Positions 12,450 to 24,519 are shown, counted from the first letter of the stretch. The stretch is DNA of 64,000 bases from Podaxis mareebaensis (GCA_018524725.1 JAEUWP010000180.1:434001-498000); one strand, 5' to 3'. The notes: generated by a model from the letters alone, not told the origin. Program-made: numbers and translations.

Positions 12450-15289
12450 GTCGTCGGTGTTGGTGGCAGAGTGTATCTCGTACTTAGTCACGGAGCACCC
12501 CCAAGGCATCTCGCTTACTAAGCCGATGACATAATCAACCGTAATGGGCTCCTCTTTTTGATCTCCCTGTTTTTACTCATCCATCATTTTCACCAACCAG
12601 GAAGGCTCAAGTCTCTGACTGCTTCCATCTTTCCCTTGATTTATGAAACTCCTGTCTGTATGGCCTTGCTTTGCTCTGCATCGCTTAGGGTGATTATAAC
12701 AAAAATCACGACATGGTTTGCAATCCCGACATCTTCGTGCTGTACAGCGCACCTGTTAATATCTGCACCTGGATATGAATTGGTCAAGGTTTCTGGTTCA
12801 TCAAATCTTGTTGATCTATATATCTGGCCTATCCCCGTGTGTTCCGCGAGAATTTTTGGATCAAGTCCCAGGCTTTAAACTGTCTTCTTTCCCGCACTAG
12901 CCTAGCGCCTGAATCAACCTTGTGACTCACGATAGGCCCGCATATCAACAGGGACTGGTGTCTTCTGACTAAATAAAAGGCTCCACGACCAACCCATAAA
13001 GTGTTACCGCGGTCGGCGCTCAAATGACGGAAATTTACCAACGAATCATCTGCTTGCTAATGCCTAATGGCCCAACTATTAGTCTCTTACAAAAACACTT
13101 GTCCCGACGCTACTACAACGGGCGGCACAGCCAGAAGTCACAACATCTAGAACTCGACAATGAGGCAGGATTTCGTGAGAAGGGTTACTCCATGTCCACG
13201 TAAGTTAAACCCTCCTCTTCCCCCGGTCTTCTATCGATCGCGACAGTTGGGACAAAAATTTCGCTGCGGACTTTGTCACACCTAGAACCGCCATCTATTG
13301 CGGGCTCCTCATGAATCGGACGATCAACGCTCCGACAAAACTTAGCCTGAGAGTCATTTCCGCCCCATTATGAATGTCATTACCCATGTCATGGCTTGAA
13401 GTACTTGCCTCCCAGAGCCGGTTTGCAAAAAAATTCATGAAGTCAAAGTGCGACATTGGGTTATTTTTGGAGCAGAGCACTTTATTTGGCTTGGATCTTC
13501 ACTTCATCGGTGGTCTTAACAAAACGTGTTCGTGGTGTGGGACCGAGTGTGCTATGGGCTTAATCCTCGCAACCCCCGTTAAATTCGCACATAGATAAGT
13601 CATCAACTCAGACACCTGATCCTGCTTTCGCGATAAGTTCTTGCTATGTCGGGTTCTGCGGTATGTTTCCTCCCCTATATATTTATCCGTGATGCTTAAC
13701 GACATCTAAGGCTAGGTGATTGATGATCTTCTGACCTAAACATTGTTGGACCATACCACAATAATATCCTCATCTGTGGCTTCCAGGTTGGCTTTGGGGA
13801 TCTCTTACAGCAGTTATTGGCGCTGGCTGTAGCCAGATTATAGCGCGCCTCTGTACAGACTAATGTCGTTGGCTTATTCGGTTCCGTGAACTGAGTTGGA
13901 GGGATAGGAGAATAAAGTTTCGGCTTCAGTATCACGTTGACTATCATCCATCATCATCGAAGGTGACCAATACAGAGGCTATGGGGCCTTCTAACTGCCA
14001 TGCATGCGTCTATATATGCATATGTAAAGGGACGTAGCGTCTATCTAAACATATGCAACAGGCTTTGTAGTACCTCCGTTCTATCTGCCATTTGAGCTGC
14101 CAGTTCTCATGAGTAAACCGCCGGCCGTAAGTGTAAGCTTAGGCAACGATTGCTTGCTTGCAACTTCTCACTTCTAGCATCCTGGGCGAGGTCATATCCT
14201 ACAACATCGGGAAAACCATGGATATGACCAAGCTTGTGGCTCTATTTACGTGCAGTTGCCTCGTTGTATTACCACATCACCGATGGTGGGGCTAGCCGGT
14301 ATACATTTGCGTCGGTGTACAGAATCATTCAGCTTTGTGTCAAAGAAACGAGGCTGCTTGCGAAAATGGCTGGAGGCCTGGGACGCATAAGTACATGGAT
14401 CTCGCGGATGAGACCCTATTGGACCTGGGATACAAGCAAACGACCCTGATTTGTTTTTAATCCGCTTACTCACTGAGCACAGAGTTCTGATCGTTCGGGC
14501 ACCTGTCATCCGCTTTGCCAGAAATTCCGAAGAATCGAAATTGGTAAGCCGTTTCAGTGAAGCTTTTGGCGATTGGTAAGGATGAGAACTGAGAATACCC
14601 GAAGTATTCATTGGATGCATGTGTTATGTATGTTATCTCCACTTAACAACACGGAGTGCCGTCATAGATGTCGAAGCCACTATTCATAGGCGAGGACGCT
14701 GGGTGATTACCTCCAAATAATTATCGCGGTGGAGGAAGCAACGCCAACGACTCCGAGAACGGAGTCCTTGAGTTCTAAGTACAGATATGGCGTATGACAT
14801 GCAAGTGAAGTCGAGCCTATGCGTCGCCGACTGTCGTCAAACGGAACAAACCATGAACGAATCAGAATTGGGAAGTTGTCTGTCGAGGGGAAAACATCCA
14901 TATCTGGCAAGAACCCAGGAGAAGCCAATGTGGCGGTGAGTCATGAGACACCTGCTATCAGTCAGATGATCCGTGATCTTATCTCGTTGAGAGAGCATCG
15001 TCGAGGCTGTAGACAAATCCTGTTGCGAAGAACGCGGGACAAATATGTAGAATCAGAGGGGAAGATCAGGCCAACAGGGGGTAGGGCAGGGAGTAGTCAA
15101 GAAGAGTAGGGAGCGGGAGATGTGATTAGGAAGCGGGTTAGTCAGCGTGTGGGATTTGATAACGATGAAATGCAGGTTACGGTCCGATCCCTTAGACTCA
15201 CATTCAAAGCCCCGACATTACCGAGAAAGAATCTTTCGTCCCATCCCACCCCAAGGTCCACAACCGGGCTATTGCCAGCAAGAGCTCCC
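12450..15289. other. Long divergent intergenic stretch
   Basis: Nearly 2.9 kb between cwc24 and the bZIP start. Only short ORFs without family resemblance are found. The part from about 15111 is probably bZIP leader: it is in frame with the bZIP gene but its composition changes at the MPMPAN start. Confidence 0.5.
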
Positions 15290-16327
15290 ATGCCCATGCC
15301 CGCTAATATTCAAGGTCTCAACATCGTCCAGCCCCAGCAATCCTCTTCCGACTCCCAGGACTTGCTCTCTGGGCAGGCCTTCCCAGATATTTCCGCACAG
15401 CTTGACCTCTGGACAAACCTGACTTTCGATACGGACGAGGGCTCTCTCTCCCGCAACGATGACGAAAAACTCAAGCGAAAAACTGTAGGAGAGGAAGAGG
15501 ATGAGGCAGAGTCACCCGTCACTGCCAGCGGCGAGAAGGCTGTCCACGATGGTCATGTTAATGTTGTCACGGCCACAAATCTAGGAACAAACATTTCCAA
15601 TAATCCACCCCAGCCTACCGCCCAGCCCTCTGCTATTCCGCACCTGCCGGCTTTCGATCTCAACACATTTTTGTCAGGTTTCAGCATTGACCCGTATGCT
15701 GGCTTGTCCCAGCAGGCGAACCCCGGCACCATCGCACCTTCGCTGGCTCAACTTCTTGCCCTCCATTCGCATGTCCCAGCTCCCATTCCATCACCATTTG
15801 CCCACTATCCGGTTCCACCGACCGCCCCTTACCCCCGCCTTCCGCAAGTCGTACCCACACCTCAGGCCCCACCCGCTCATGTCCCCGCCCCTGCATCAGC
15901 TCCTGTCACAACACCCACCACAACCGAAGAGCCTCCAGCAAAACGCGCTCGTGCGCGCAAAGCATCCGTATCTTCTCCTGAGGGTCTCTCACCTGATGCT
16001 CAAGCTATGGCCCTTGCTGCTGCTGAGGACAAACGCCGCAGGAACACCGCTGCCAGCGCCCGTTTCAGATTGAAAAAGAAGGAGAGGGAAGCTGCCCTTG
16101 AAGGAAAGGCAAAGGAACTAGAGGCGAGAGTGAATGAGTTGGAGAGGGAATGCGAAGGACTCCGAAGAGAGAACGGGTGGTTGAAGGGATTGGTCGTTGG
16201 CGTTACTGGTGCTGCTCAGGCGCCTGTCATTGCTTCTCCCCCTCCAAGCTTATCTCAAACTCAACTCGCGAGCCTAACAAACGCAACAACAGGAGTAAAG
16301 AGGGACAGGGAGGAGTCGGGTAATTGA
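15290..16327 (+). CDS. bZIP transcription factor, Cys3/Met4-GCN4 type
   Basis: Nuclear regulator expected to bind DNA as a dimer. The basic region (DKRRRNTAASARFRLKKK) and the following EREAALEGKAKELEARVNEL closely match the Neurospora CYS-3 type, which controls sulfur acquisition, including the terminal WLKGLV. In the zipper five leucines fall at exact seven-residue spacing. Numbered from the chosen start, the bZIP spans about residues 245-304 of 345. The N-terminal part is Pro/Ser/Ala-rich with an acidic block (GEEEDEAES). The frame is open upstream to an ATG at 15122, but the added 56 residues look like untranslated leader, so the MPMPANIQG start at 15290 is preferred. No intron is needed. 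The sulfur role is inferred from the bZIP similarity only. Confidence 0.87.
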   Translation: MPMPANIQGLNIVQPQQSSSDSQDLLSGQAFPDISAQLDLWTNLTFDTDEGSLSRNDDEKLKRKTVGEEEDEAESPVTASGEKAVHDGHVNVVTATNLGTNISNNPPQPTAQPSAIPHLPAFDLNTFLSGFSIDPYAGLSQQANPGTIAPSLAQLLALHSHVPAPIPSPFAHYPVPPTAPYPRLPQVVPTPQAPPAHVPAPASAPVTTPTTTEEPPAKRARARKASVSSPEGLSPDAQAMALAAAEDKRRRNTAASARFRLKKKEREAALEGKAKELEARVNELERECEGLRRENGWLKGLVVGVTGAAQAPVIASPPPSLSQTQLASLTNATTGVKRDREESGN

Positions 16328-16761
16328 TTTTTCGGAAAGGGCGAGTCAACTGTTGGGGCATCTGCCCCGCCGGTGCGGTTCAGACTGCTTCCGACGTTAT
16401 TCCAATATCTATTCTGTCGTGTGTTTTGATTTTGCGTCTAGAGATTTCCAGCTTATTTCGAGCCAGCCGACAGACAGCAGTATTCATTTGAAATGTATTA
16501 TTCAATCATTCCCTATGCCTTATGATTTATGCTTCCTTACGAACGTTCCTGCATTTCCCCCTATCGTACTCATCACTCACACGTTCTTCCTGGTTTGACG
16601 TTCATCTTTACTATTCATTTACTCGGTTGATGAGGGAGTGCCCTTGCACTTACTCTGGTTCCCCACCATAGCGTTTACTGATAATCACGCCCGCCTGTAT
16701 AATACTCAAAAGTGAATCGGGCTTCAATCAATCGAACATGAACATGTTCCGAGGGCGTGGA

Positions 16762-16783
16762 GGGACCGACGACCGTCGGTCCC
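16762..16783. repeat. 22-base palindrome
   Basis: Two 10-base arms, GGGACCGACG and its exact complement, are separated by only AC. It lies about 430 bases downstream of the bZIP stop. It could be a hairpin in a transcript or a dimeric protein site; nothing in the sequence decides. Confidence 0.8.
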
Positions 16784-17182
16784 ATCTTCCAACCAGGGAT
16801 AAGACCATCGACCGCTGAGTCTGGGCCTAGGAGTTGTTACTTCTCCCGACCGTCTCTCCTAAACAGGTGTCTTCTTATGTCTTCTTGCTACCAGAAGACG
16901 ACGAAGAGAATTGGTCATATTCGAAATTACCCTGTGAATAGATCGGCTTATGGTCTTATCTTGGTAGGGAATTCAACCAGGTGTTCGCGTAGTGTGCTAC
17001 TGGTGCAGGGCTTTAGGCCTTTAGGAGGTCAAATGTATTTGTTCGAGGTGGGAATTGGTGGAGCAATAGGAGCTTTGGATGGTGTCATTCCATGAGTGTG
17101 CCTGGTGGCACAATTTACATAGCAGCGTGATGATTAGACTTCGTACGAGCCTGTACTCAGCCCTCTACGATGTCGGGGGCAC

Positions 17183-17223
17183 CATCCAAATCTCCCCTGT
17201 GCCGCATAGAGGAGATTTGGATG
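17183..17223. repeat. 13-bp perfect inverted repeat with 15-base loop
   Basis: Arms CATCCAAATCTCC (17183-17195) and its exact complement (17211-17223) flank a 15-base loop. It lies between the bZIP gene and the broken GMC oxidoreductase. Possibly a hairpin or the remnant of a small mobile element; no target-site duplication was recognised. Confidence 0.8.
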
Positions 17224-17697
17224 TATGCATGTGATAAGGGCCAGTACAAAAATAGCCCCGAAATATTATTGCTGGCGCTGCTGCACTTTCAGGTTATACA
17301 AAAATCCAATTACTGTCCCTCAATGTCGACAAAGGAGACCCCTGTCCATTGACAGGTTCGGCAACATTAGGGGCACCGGTCGTCAAGAATGGCAGGTTGT
17401 CCGCATCGGAAACCCGATGGCGTCCTGTTCATAACCCAAGAAGTTGTCACCCTACCGTTCCTTCTCCAAAGGATGTTAATTTCGCGGTAAGAACGGTGTG
17501 AGAACGACTGACGCTTCTTTCGTTGGCCCCTGAGCATCCTGGAGTTTGTTAGGAGGGCCAAATCGACATCGTTCTCTCGTATGCTTTCCAACGCTCAGTA
17601 GTTGATTCGCTACCCCGAATTTTAAGATTACTGGGGGTCTGAGAGCGATTAACTCAGGAAAAGCGGCCAAATCAGAAATTCTGCGACATGTGCAGGT

Positions 17698-18196
17698 TTG
17701 TTATCGTTACCCTTGGACGTGGTCGACAGAGTCCCCCACTATCATACGCGAATGGAGGTGAAAGAAACGTCGACACAGACTACGCCACAGCCTGAGATGT
17801 CGGGCAGGATTTTTTGCATCGACCGTTTCTATCGTGATACTCGTACGACTCGCGTATCGCCGAAGATAAAGTCGAAGAAACTCGAGTTTGGGAAGGTCGA
17901 GCTGTATGGTACTGAAGGTGAGGTTTCCTTTCTGCGCTCACTTTTATTGGCTTCTGACTGTCACATTTTATCGACTTTGCTTAAGTAGGAGGTCACGTAC
18001 AGTATCTGCAAAGGAGATTATCTTATCGGCTGGAACGATAGGTTCACTGTATATTTTGTTGCACTCTGGTATTATTGATGCACAAAGAGCTGGAGAAGAT
18101 TTGGAATTACACTTATGTTTAACCTTCCGGGCATTGGAAAGAACTTGCGTGATCATGCGCTCTTTGGGTTGAGATTTAATGCGAATACGAATATTT
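17698..18196 (+). pseudogene. Broken fragment of a GMC oxidoreductase
   Basis: GMC enzymes are FAD-dependent alcohol or sugar oxidoreductases, many secreted and used in lignocellulose decay. Pieces of the middle of such a protein are readable: RTTRVSPKIKSKKLEFGKVELYG, then VSAKEIILSAGTIGS with LYILLHSGI, which corresponds to GMC signature 2, and FNLPGIGKNLRDHALFGLRF. The last piece is in a different frame from the previous one, so at least one frameshift lies near 18110. In signature 2 the usual Pro after GS and the second Gly of SGIG are replaced. The N-terminal FAD-binding GxGxxG block, the first GMC signature and the C-terminal catalytic His region were not found. A plausible intron remains near 17915-17990. 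It is a decayed relic or an internal fragment. Confidence 0.7.
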
Positions 18197-19042
18197 GTTT
18201 AGCAAGCCATTTAACAAGTAGGCTATTCCTTGGCGGCAAGGATACTGGCTGGCTTTTGCTGATAACGTTGTCGACCAAGCAACGAAGAAAACTAGGACGC
18301 AGTCACGGCACAGACAGAAACGATCAAATGATCCTGTGCTGTTCTTCGCGTGGCGTATTCCGTCTTTCATGCACAAGAGAACAGCGAACCTTAGGTGTAG
18401 TTGAAAGTTCGAGACGGGGAGGTACGATGAATGGAATTCATCGGAGAAGATCTAATGGCGTGATACTAGAGTCAAGAGGCCTATTCCTATTTATCTGTTT
18501 TGTTTGTCAGGGAGGCGAATAGAAATAACGATTAAATCGGGTTCCAGATTAGCGTAGATTCTCAAGAAGATATCGAGATGCTGCTAAACGGACAGGTCTC
18601 GACGAACGTCCATAACCGAAGAGAAAAGGCTTGTTGTGCCGGCGTTGACTCGGGATATTAGCGTCCGTAAGACTGCGTCAATTGTCCGGCCCAATGGTTT
18701 GCGAGCACGTCAGCTAGTTCTTGGAATACGTTGAGCGATTTCGTTTCAAAAATGAGTGTGACTGTATCACAAGGCAGACTTTGGGCATGCACACTTGGTT
18801 AGATGGGCAAGTGCGGAGCATACTACTCTCGAGTCCAAGGGTTGAGAACTGGTGCAACGCCGGCAATGCAGTTGGGCCGCACGTGATCGGACAAGGGTGG
18901 AAACTTGTTATAGCAGTTCCCAGTGTCTTCGTCACCAACTGATGAAGTAGCGGTTGTTCTCGCTCATCTCTGTCGTCCACGACGTCGCGGACAACGACAC
19001 CACATATCGCCGCGCCCAAACTATATCACATCACATCGGAAT
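18197..19042. other. Intergenic stretch, no gene seen
   Basis: Lies between the GMC relic and the LysM gene. No conserved protein fragments are seen; an in-frame ATG of the LysM gene occurs at 18923. Confidence 0.45.
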
Positions 19043-20467
19043 ATGAATTATGAGGGTATAGAAGGAGAGAGTCGGGCCTGTTATGCGTCTGCTCTCCATC
19101 CCAAACACTCCCAGCGCTCAATAGCGAGGCGTCGGCGTTCCGGGTCAGCCAGCGAAGGCAACAGCTTACGGAACGGTCTGTCTAGTGAGCATGGCCGTTC
19201 AAGAACAGATTCTAGCAGTGGTCAGAGCAACGGCGACTATCATCATCCACTTACATTCCCCCGGAATGGTTTCGTGGATTCCGCCGGGGTGACAAGGCCA
19301 CATCTCAGCCGAACCGTTAATAAGATAGATGATGAAATGCGAGGCGATGGTAACGATTCGGATCACCGGGTGGCAAGTCGTAAAGAAGAAGAGAAAGAAG
19401 TTATTGTGCACGAGGTATGGCGACGAAACACCCAGCTTGACCTTCCCTTGACTAATTATCTATACTTCATTGTATGCACTTAGATCTCGCCGAATGACTC
19501 ATTAGCTGGTGTATCACTCAAGTACGGCATCGGTTTGGCTGACCTGCGAAGAGCTAATCATCTCTGGGCAAATGACTCAATACACCTACGCAAAGTACTT
19601 TACATTCCTGTGGACAAGTCTTCCAAGGCTCGTGAACTTATACAGGAAATGCGGCTTAACTCGGCTCCCCTTATTGATCTTTCAACATCGACTTCGAGCC
19701 AGAGCTCTGATGTTACAACTGACAGCGGCGAGGCGTCCAGGTCGCCAGATACTCTTGTGGCCACTGGACTGGGGATTAAACGAGTTCCAATGTCGCAAAT
19801 GTCCTTTTTTCCTCCTCCGTCCACTTCCGGTAAAACACCGTCTATCTCTTCGCCTCCATCATTGTCGTTTTCTGCCAGCCTGAAACCTTCCTCGTCGCAA
19901 ACTCGACACTCGACATCTCCCTCTTTGGCCTCTATCCTTACGGTTTTGCCAATAGCTGCCTCGGCACGCGATGACTTGCTCGCACGTCTGTCCTTCGATA
20001 GCGCCGGTTCGAGCTTTAGTGACCGTTCACGGCCAAGTCTTGAACAGCCTGAAGGACACGAATTAGATGTTGTGTCCAATCGTGAGCCTACGTCATCCAA
20101 GTCCCTCCACAACCATGCTAGCGCTGGTGCTGGCTCAATATCTTCTTCCTACACGTATACACCCAAGGCCAGATATCACGAGCCTACCGCTGCAATAAAT
20201 ACTCGAACGGCGAGAACCATATCGTCACGCAATACCCAATCCCGGCACTTGTCAACTACCCCTCCCGCTGCATATATACCACAGATACCAGATCGCACAA
20301 CGATCCGTACGGTGCAGTTGGAACCATCTCCAATGATGCAGTTACCCATATCACGCTCCCGCAAATCCCAACAGCCAATTATGAACGGCGATCCTAGCGA
20401 CACAACCAGTCATCGTCGAGGTGATTCGTTTGAACTCCAAGGACCGAATCAGTTAAGCACGGGATGA
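19043..20467 (+). CDS. LysM-domain protein, probably intracellular
   Basis: The single LysM domain spans EVIVHEISPNDSLAGVSLKYG ... LADLRRANHLWANDSIHLRKVLYIPV and is built over one intron (about 19414-19483) that joins KEVIVHE to ISPNDSL. This form resembles the LYSMD1/2-like intracellular LysM proteins rather than secreted chitin-binding effectors: no signal peptide and no second LysM are present. Before the domain is a Ser/Arg-rich region with RRRRSGSASEG. After it lies a roughly 260-residue Ser/Thr/Pro-rich tail with likely disorder, ending at 20467. The start at 19043 (MNYEGIEGESR) is preferred; an in-frame ATG at 18923 would add 40 residues. Function in fungi is not established. Confidence 0.8.
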
Positions 20468-22594
20468 TGGGTCGTACTGAGAGGTCGCTTGGCCGTATCC
20501 GGGCCGAAGAGCTGGCATCCTCGTAAGCACTCTTTTGCGTTGCGGTTCACTAGGTTTAACTCCCAGCATGATAAGATCATTATGGTGATCTGAGAAGGCA
20601 TCAACGCGCCCAGGACTTTCCATCAGGGTAAGACTCAACTCATTCTCTTGTTCTCTGTTGTCTGATACACCTTACTTAGCCTGAACGATTACCCATGCTA
20701 TGGAGGAGCTGACACCTCGCAGTGGGCGCAGGTTGCAGTGATCATCACCACACTGCTTTTCCTTCATTATTCGGCAGTTCTGTAGCTGTGAACCCGGTTC
20801 GTCGGCTATGCGAGTTGCACCCGATTGCAGGGCGTCATAATTTCTGTCCTACACTTTTATTCCATGTCCACCTCTACTTTCCGATGCTTCGGCCTACCAA
20901 GCTCGCGTAATTGTGCCATCGCAGCGCGCCGACAGAATAAAAGTTGATCTTCCGCTGTCACGAAAATGCGATTGTATCTGCGAAATTCGATGATCACGAG
21001 CGGGGAAGCTGATCAGAGGATCCATCATTGCGAACATAGAAGGTCGGGATAAGCTATTGTCAGGTGTTTCTTGTTCACCGCACTGGAACGTTATGGGATA
21101 TTCATTTTGATGTAAGCTAATCCCCCTGCACATTGTATTCACCAAATCCACTGTTGATGAAACGGAACTGCGAGAGACTACATCCGAATGATGACCACGG
21201 TTCGAGAAGTCCCAACCTTTTTTGTTGTCCCCTTCGAAATATTATCTATCGCATCAAACTTCGGTGTTGCGTCCATTCTGATGATACAAGAACACATGCG
21301 TGGTTATTAACACGATCTCCGTATCAGATTAACGACTCCTGACGTTCTATAACCAGCTGTTTCATGGCTGTGACTACTTCGGAGGACGTTGATATGTATG
21401 TTGTTGTCATTGCTGGATGGGACCCAACATTGATTCCCGTATGATTGCCGTACAGACTATAGTTGTGCGTGATACTGATATTGAGAATTTTTTGGGCGGT
21501 CATAACATTGTGCCGGTGTATCTCGCCCGACGGTTTGAATCATTGGTGTGTCACATCGTGATTCAATGAGAACGCCTGAACTTCTCCGCTCACATATAGT
21601 TGAGATCTTGCCTTATTCCAGACGCCCAGCTGACGTTGGGCATGCTGAATTTAGCTCTTGCACCTCGCCTGGGATCGTAATGACACCACAACATCTACCC
21701 ACACGATGAGAGAAGGGGTGTGGAAACAGCGGAGGACAAAGAGACCGGGGCGGGACCCCGAAAACGTCTCCAGGTAAGATCTGTGTGCAAATATCAGGGT
21801 CTGGCGTCGGGAACGGAGGTATGGAGCACTTGTATCTTCCTATGTGGGTTTTACGAACCGTGCGACCAGCAGGCTCGGAAAACCGTTGCGGTAAAGTCGC
21901 AAGAAGTCTGGGTCGGCGAGTTGGCAATGTGTCGTTGAGACAACGAAAAGGAAATGGGAATTGATAAATGAAGCTACGGGATCCCAGGAATAACCGCGCC
22001 GAGTTGACGGGTGCGGGGATGCGGCCGCTTGTGGGTACGTATTTGTGTCGCGTAAGTTGTCAGTCCGCCTTCGACTCCTGACATGCTAAAGATACAACCT
22101 AATCGGTTCCAGCTCAAACATTTCTGTGCGCTTTAGTGTACTAGTACAGGCCGGGTAGCCCAGGGTCAAGTGTTAACTTTGAACTCGGCAATGGCATATT
22201 AGGAGATCAAGTTCAATGTAATGGAAGTTGACGTGTTCCCTACCTCTTTTTCTGATGGTTCAGTAGGTTGACTGCATGGATCGCTGATAGAGTTCCTTCA
22301 AACTCTGGCCCCCTTGATTAGATATGTGTTGTGTTGTGTTTCACAACTGCTCCTCCGAACAAACCCAAAATGACTACCGGTAGGCAAAAGTGAGACGGCC
22401 TGTTCTATCGACCCGTGTGCGTTTTCAATTTGGACGGTGCTCCCTTTATGAAATCTTCACTTGTCAAACAGTGTATCGGCATAGATATCCCGCCGTTCCC
22501 AAACGAGCGACAGGGCTCGACCAGTTCGTAGGTATCATCTCGCCATCTGCTGTTATTGTACACGATATGTCATTCGGTTGAAGGATAACGTCCA
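20468..22594. other. Convergent intergenic stretch, no gene seen
   Basis: 2.1 kb between the ends of the LysM and glycolipid transfer genes. All open frames are short and without family resemblance. A small TGTGT-rich tract occurs near 22325. Confidence 0.5.
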
Positions 22595-23434
22595 TCAAAA
22601 GCCCTTGTTATGTCCCCCTTTTTCATAAAACTCCTGCATGTGTTGGACAATGGCACTCAGAGCAGCAAGCCACTTGTCAAGTTCGGCATCAAGTTCTTCT
22701 TGAGTCGCCTCTGGACCACCTTCTTTGTCGGCGCGTAGTTTGGCGAAGAAATCAGCGCGGTAGGGACAAGCCTTCATGGCGACCTGGTTGGAACAGTATA
22801 ATCAGAAGTTTTCCCGTGTGAACTTTGTGAGAGCGACACGGACAGCAAAGATGCCCTTGACGACGAAGTTGTGGAACTGTTTCAGAGTGACCTCGTAAGA
22901 TTTGGTAAAGGCCGCGGAAAGCTCTTCGTTTTTGTTTGCTTGAGCATTCTGGAGAGCTTTGCAGGTGAAGGAAAGACCACGCAAGAGCCAGAGGAGACCT
23001 TCAGTTGCGGCACGCTTCTTCTCACCCTTCTCGTTCTCAACAAGGCTCTCGAGCGTGCGAGACACCGTGGGAGCGGCATCGTATCTCGCTCTCACTTTCT
23101 AAATGTATCATATCGAGAATTTATGAGCAATCGTGTAGCTAAGTTCGATAGATCGTACCGCGATGTTCCCGTTTAGATCTGCCTGCACGACCGAAAATGC
23201 GGCCGATCCCAAAAGATCTGGTGGAGGCATCCATGGGTTAGGAAGTAGCTTAAAGTGAACGTTCATCGTAGCGCACCGAACAGGCCCACGAGTCCCTTTG
23301 AGGCTTCCAAAAACTGGAGGGTGTCAACACCGCCTTCGGTGTTTACATCTGCAAAAGACTGCACCCGATCAACCGTTGAACTTGAGCACTACGAGTGCGC
23401 CAATTACCTTGATGGTTCTCAGGTAGGGTGCCAT
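22595..23434 (-). CDS. Glycolipid transfer protein (GLTP fold, HET-C2-like)
   Basis: Cytosolic protein that carries glycosphingolipids between membranes; Podospora HET-C2 is a characterised fungal member. The ATG at 23434 gives MAPYLRTIK; after introns follow DVNTEGGVDTLQFLEASKGLVGLF, LLGSAAFSVVQADLNGNIA, and KVRARYDAAPTVSRTLESL. Residues known to bind the sugar-amide head group are all in place: Asp, Asn and Lys in DLNGNIAK, Trp in GLLWLLRGL, and His in LKQFHNFVVKG. The last exon reads MKACPYRADFFAKL and ends EKGGHNKGF at 22595. Four introns are inferred; the last uses the weak donor GTCCGT at about 22843. Length about 200 residues is normal. It shares a 272-base divergent upstream region with the methionine sulfoxide reductase gene. 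Confidence 0.92.
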
Positions 23435-23706
23435 GGGCAGTGATAGATTGAGGTTAAGGACGACTTGTAAGGCGTGGTGTCGTCTACTGGTACGGATAAA
23501 TGCACGCCGGAGGGATGATCACCACCATCAGCTAATCTAATCTAATCTCGTAATGTGACTTTGGGGCATCTAGATATCTTTATGTCGTGCATGTGGTACA
23601 ATGGCTTCCCACCCTTAAAAAAGTCATTTGGACGCTACAATCTCGCACAGCTTCGTCATAGCCTCCTCCATCCTTGCTCCAAACCCTACATTACTCGCAT
23701 AGGACC

Positions 23707-24479
23707 ATGCCACACGCCGATACTTCGTTAGTGCCTGATAGGTGAACCACCTATTTTCATCAGCCCTGGATGGAATAACCTGATGATCATCTGGAGTATC
23801 AAAACAAAACCAGAGTTTTGGGCCCATGTCTACACACAGCTAGAGAGCCTTCTTGTGGAAGAAAGGAACTGGGTAAAGCTACCTACCGTGCTTTCCAGTT
23901 TATTTTTCTCACTTGACCGTCCACACCAGGTCACGAACTGCGCGAACGCCGCCTCGTTGATTTACAATTCGTTACTTGCTTTTCCCGCATGTTTCGGCAG
24001 TGCAAATGATAAGGCTGTTAACTGGTGTGGTATGTTAACGCATAACCTGGAGCTACAATTGGAGCTGATGGGAATGTTGGAATCTGTCAGGTGTATATTT
24101 GCACTCATCCTACTTCCCTAAAACGAGAAGTAGCGCAGAGCCAAAGGCCGACCCATCAGCTCGTTTGCTGCTTGGGCCGTTCTGCGGAAAACCGGCCTGC
24201 CAGTTTATAAATGTAACACCTGGGAAGGCCCGAGGTGTCTGCGCTGACGCTTTTCTCCAACGCCGTACCATCGTCGTGCCAAACGTTGACGAGTATCCGG
24301 GTCACATTGCCTGCGACGGGGAAACCAAGAGCGAGGTTGTTATTCCCCTTGTCATCGGGAACGGTGAAACGATAGGCGTCCTCGACCTGGACTGCCTTGC
24401 CCTCAACGGTTTCACCGACCAGGACAAAGAAGGATTAGAAAAAATAGCTAAGCTTATTGTAGATTCCAGTGATTGGTAA
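23707..24479 (+). CDS. Free methionine-R-sulfoxide reductase (GAF domain, fRMsr)
   Basis: Reduces the R form of free methionine sulfoxide to methionine, using thioredoxin, as antioxidant defence. The ATG at 23707 (MPHADTSLVPD) is followed by an intron to IKTKPEFWAHVYTQLESLL and another to VTNCANAASLIYNSLLAFP. The GAF core has the three cysteines of the yeast enzyme: ACQFI, GVCADAF and HIACDGETKSE; there is also an extra Cys in GPFCGKP. LDLDC and a C-terminal helix ending VDSSDW complete the fold. An insertion region with further introns lies around 24035-24125. The protein (about 190 residues) ends 40 bases from the stop of the cysteinyl-tRNA synthetase gene, tail to tail. Confidence 0.9.
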
Positions 24480-24519
24480 ACACATCCTGCATTCCAGAAC
24501 ACCGCCGGAAGCGAAACTA

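Larger units (their letters stand above)
16328..17697. other. Intergenic stretch with two strong inverted repeats
   Basis: 3' region of the bZIP gene followed by non-coding sequence. It holds a 22-base palindrome at 16762-16783 and a 13-bp inverted repeat at 17183-17223. No gene is recognised. Confidence 0.55.

Noticed and set aside
15122..15289. 56-residue in-frame N-terminal extension of the bZIP gene
   Set aside because: It lacks the Pro/Ser-rich character of the protein and reads like leader sequence; the MPMPAN start is simpler, though the extension cannot be fully excluded.
17079..17088. Sequence fitting the CYS3 consensus (ATGGTGTCAT)
   Set aside because: A 10-base degenerate site is expected about once in a window this size, and it is not in a promoter of a recognised sulfur gene.
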